Assembly (NCBI GenBank): GCA_902495595.1
Contig: CABUXV010000007.1
Span: 1-64,000 of the forward strand
Direction: 5' to 3'
DNA: 64,000 nt
DNA from: an uncultured Eubacterium sp.
GTDB lineage: Bacteria; Bacillota; Clostridia; Peptostreptococcales; Anaerovoracaceae
Shown: piece by piece, positions 62,911 through 64,000 of the stretch
How the letters are laid out: the number at the start of each line of letters is the position of its first letter
How positions within the stretch are numbered: the first letter of the stretch is position 1
Notes under the pieces: generated by a model
Told to the model about the DNA's origin: nothing
Seen by the model: only the letters and a program-made list of their open reading frames with translations
Database searches by the model: none
Position numbers and translations under genes: made by a program

Positions 62911-62941
62911 AAATAAGCAGATTAAAATAATCTGCTTATTT
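62911..62941 (-). terminator. Hairpin between kdpC and kdpD
   Basis: AAATAAGCAGATTA (62911-62924) pairs perfectly with TAATCTGCTTATTT (62928-62941) around a 3-base loop. The minus-strand tail is only moderately T-rich, so it may be a partial terminator or an mRNA-stability hairpin that lowers kdpDE expression relative to kdpABC. Confidence 0.6.
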
Positions 62942-62954
62942 TTAGTAAATCCAC

Positions 62955-63602
62955 TTATATTTCTCCTATTTTATCTGCAATTTCCAAATTGCATTTAAGC
63001 ACATTTACTCTTTCATGCCCGAATACTCCCAATATTTTTCCCGATGTATTTTTTTCAACTATTTTTTCCAGTTCCTCTTCTTTTATTCCACTGGCTGCCG
63101 AAACTGCGGGAATCTGAATCTTTGCTGATTCCACTGTTATATTAGGGTCAAGTCCTGAGCCTGAAGCAGTCAGTATATCAGCAGGAATATCACCTTTATC
63201 TACACCCGGATGCGCTTCAATAAATTCTTCTACATCTTCTGCCGCCCTGGCCTTTAATTCTTCATTGGAAGCCGCGTAATTAAACGAGCCTGATGATACT
63301 CCTCCATACTCTCCACTTTTAAGCTGTTCCTCTGTATATGTATTGTAATTTATACTTGAAACACGACCCTGAAAATATCTGGCATCACCTGTAAAGTCCT
63401 GTCCTGTTATCGCTGAGCCTACGGCTTCTTCAGGATTTTCGGTTTTTTCTCCTGTTTCAGTTATCATACTGCCATTCGCCTGGTTCGGAAAAAACACCTG
63501 CCCTAATCCTGTCATAGCCGAAGGATATATAACTCCGCATATTGCCAACATAAGTACGGTGAGTACCAGACCGCTTCTCAAATATCTGAAAAATGTCTTC
63601 AT
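62955..63602 (-). CDS. kdpC: Potassium-transporting ATPase subunit KdpC
   Basis: About 215-residue membrane-anchored subunit of the Kdp K+ pump. One N-terminal membrane helix (VLTVLMLAICGVIYPSAMTGLGQVFF), then FNYAASNEELKARAAE, DILTASGSGLDPNITVESAKIQIPAVS and the C-terminal VNVLKCNLEI, in the usual order. Start ATG 63602, eight bases after AAGGAGG; it begins 14 bases after the kdpB stop codon, so the two genes are co-transcribed. Confidence 0.95.
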   Translation of the reverse strand: MKTFFRYLRSGLVLTVLMLAICGVIYPSAMTGLGQVFFPNQANGSMITETGEKTENPEEAVGSAITGQDFTGDARYFQGRVSSINYNTYTEEQLKSGEYGGVSSGSFNYAASNEELKARAAEDVEEFIEAHPGVDKGDIPADILTASGSGLDPNITVESAKIQIPAVSAASGIKEEELEKIVEKNTSGKILGVFGHERVNVLKCNLEIADKIGEI

Positions 63603-63615
63603 TTCTGTATCCTCC

Positions 63616-64000
63616 TTACATACCAAGCATTGCGAGCAATGGCGAAATAAGTATATCTATAATCTTTATTCCAACAAATGGCACTATTACTCCACCTATA
63701 CCATATATGCCTAAATTCTTTGCGAGCATTTTCTGAGCGCTCATCGGTTTGTATTTAACACCTTTCATAGCGATAGGTATCAGACATGGAATCACTACTG
63801 CATTAAATATCAACGCTGACAGAATTGCCGAAAGAGGTGTGCTGAGTCCCATTATATTAAGCATCTGCATCTGAGGCACCACCATCGTAAACATTGCAGG
63901 TATAATTGCAAAATACTTTGCAATATCATTTGCAATGCTGAAAGTCGTAAGAGCTCCTCTGGTTATAAGCAGCTGTTTTCCTATTTCAACAACTTCCAGT
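63616..64000 (-). CDS. kdpB: Potassium-transporting ATPase subunit KdpB (C-terminal part)
   Basis: The last 127 codons of a P-type ATPase subunit; the gene continues beyond the window edge. Reading inward: LEVVEIGKQLLITRGALTTF, SIANDIAKYFAIIPAMF, NIMGLSTPLSAILSALIFNAVVIPCLIP and a final membrane hairpin, the standard KdpB C-terminus. The phosphorylation site lies outside. Followed by kdpC. Confidence 0.95.
   Translation of the reverse strand, partial: LEVVEIGKQLLITRGALTTFSIANDIAKYFAIIPAMFTMVVPQMQMLNIMGLSTPLSAILSALIFNAVVIPCLIPIAMKGVKYKPMSAQKMLAKNLGIYGIGGVIVPFVGIKIIDILISPLLAMLGM

Overview
The window reads as chromosome of a low-GC Gram-positive anaerobe of the class Clostridia. The evidence is a meso-DAP-type MurE, rubrerythrin and a rubredoxin-fused glutamate synthase-like protein, a butyryl/4-hydroxybutyrate CoA-transferase, a diaminopropionate ammonia-lyase, ThiT under a TPP riboswitch, strong AGGAGG ribosome binding sites and AT-rich intergenic DNA. 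No species name can be supported from the sequence alone.

Layout. 1-7.5 kb: a tRNA-Glu(CTC) with a badly paired acceptor stem, then a sigma-54 activator (PAS, AAA+, Fis-type HTH) and, behind a near-consensus -24/-12 promoter, a six-gene catabolic operon (ureohydrolase, creatininase-family amidohydrolase, amino-acid permease, three short-chain dehydrogenases, one lacking the catalytic Tyr and Lys). 7.8-22.4 kb: murE with two fused ABC exporters, a small flavoprotein, riboswitch-controlled thiT, a cysteine synthase, an oxidative-stress pair (rubredoxin-GltB-like, rubrerythrin), AzlCD and an ABC-2 exporter. 22.6-30.6 kb: a LysR-linked cluster (Na+/solute symporter with a 43-residue partner protein, flavoprotein, polysaccharide-deacetylase-type amidohydrolase, M20 peptidase) and a GntR-linked dpaL. 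30.6-37.7 kb: two MATE pumps around a MerR regulator with a textbook 19-bp-spacer promoter, an ArsB/NhaD-type permease, and mgtE behind a leader with mutually exclusive hairpins and a possible leader ORF. 37.7-44.4 kb: aldehyde dehydrogenase plus CoA-transferase, a P-loop kinase-like protein, an AIM24 protein, a MetE-like methyltransferase and a LysR regulator.

44.5-52.1 kb is an accessory island. It carries a DpnII-type restriction-modification set (Dam-type methylase with an extra N-terminal HTH, an Mrr-type nuclease, a DpnII-type nuclease), a broken relaxase start, and a much more AT-rich second system (XRE regulator, nuclease-methylase fusion, specificity subunit) followed by a broken lysine-rich gene. 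It stops at the 3' end of a guaA-like gene. Outside the island, 52.2-58.5 kb holds purine genes (stand-alone GMP synthase ATP-pyrophosphatase, full-length guaA, guaB) with two GNAT acetyltransferases and a TraX-like protein between. 58.6-64 kb holds the kdp potassium locus, with KdpD divided between two proteins that each have membrane and GAF-like segments; kdpB runs off the end.

The most unusual content is the sigma-54 operon, the layered restriction island with its mobilisation debris next to guaA, and the regulatory leaders ahead of mgtE, thiT and the second MATE pump.
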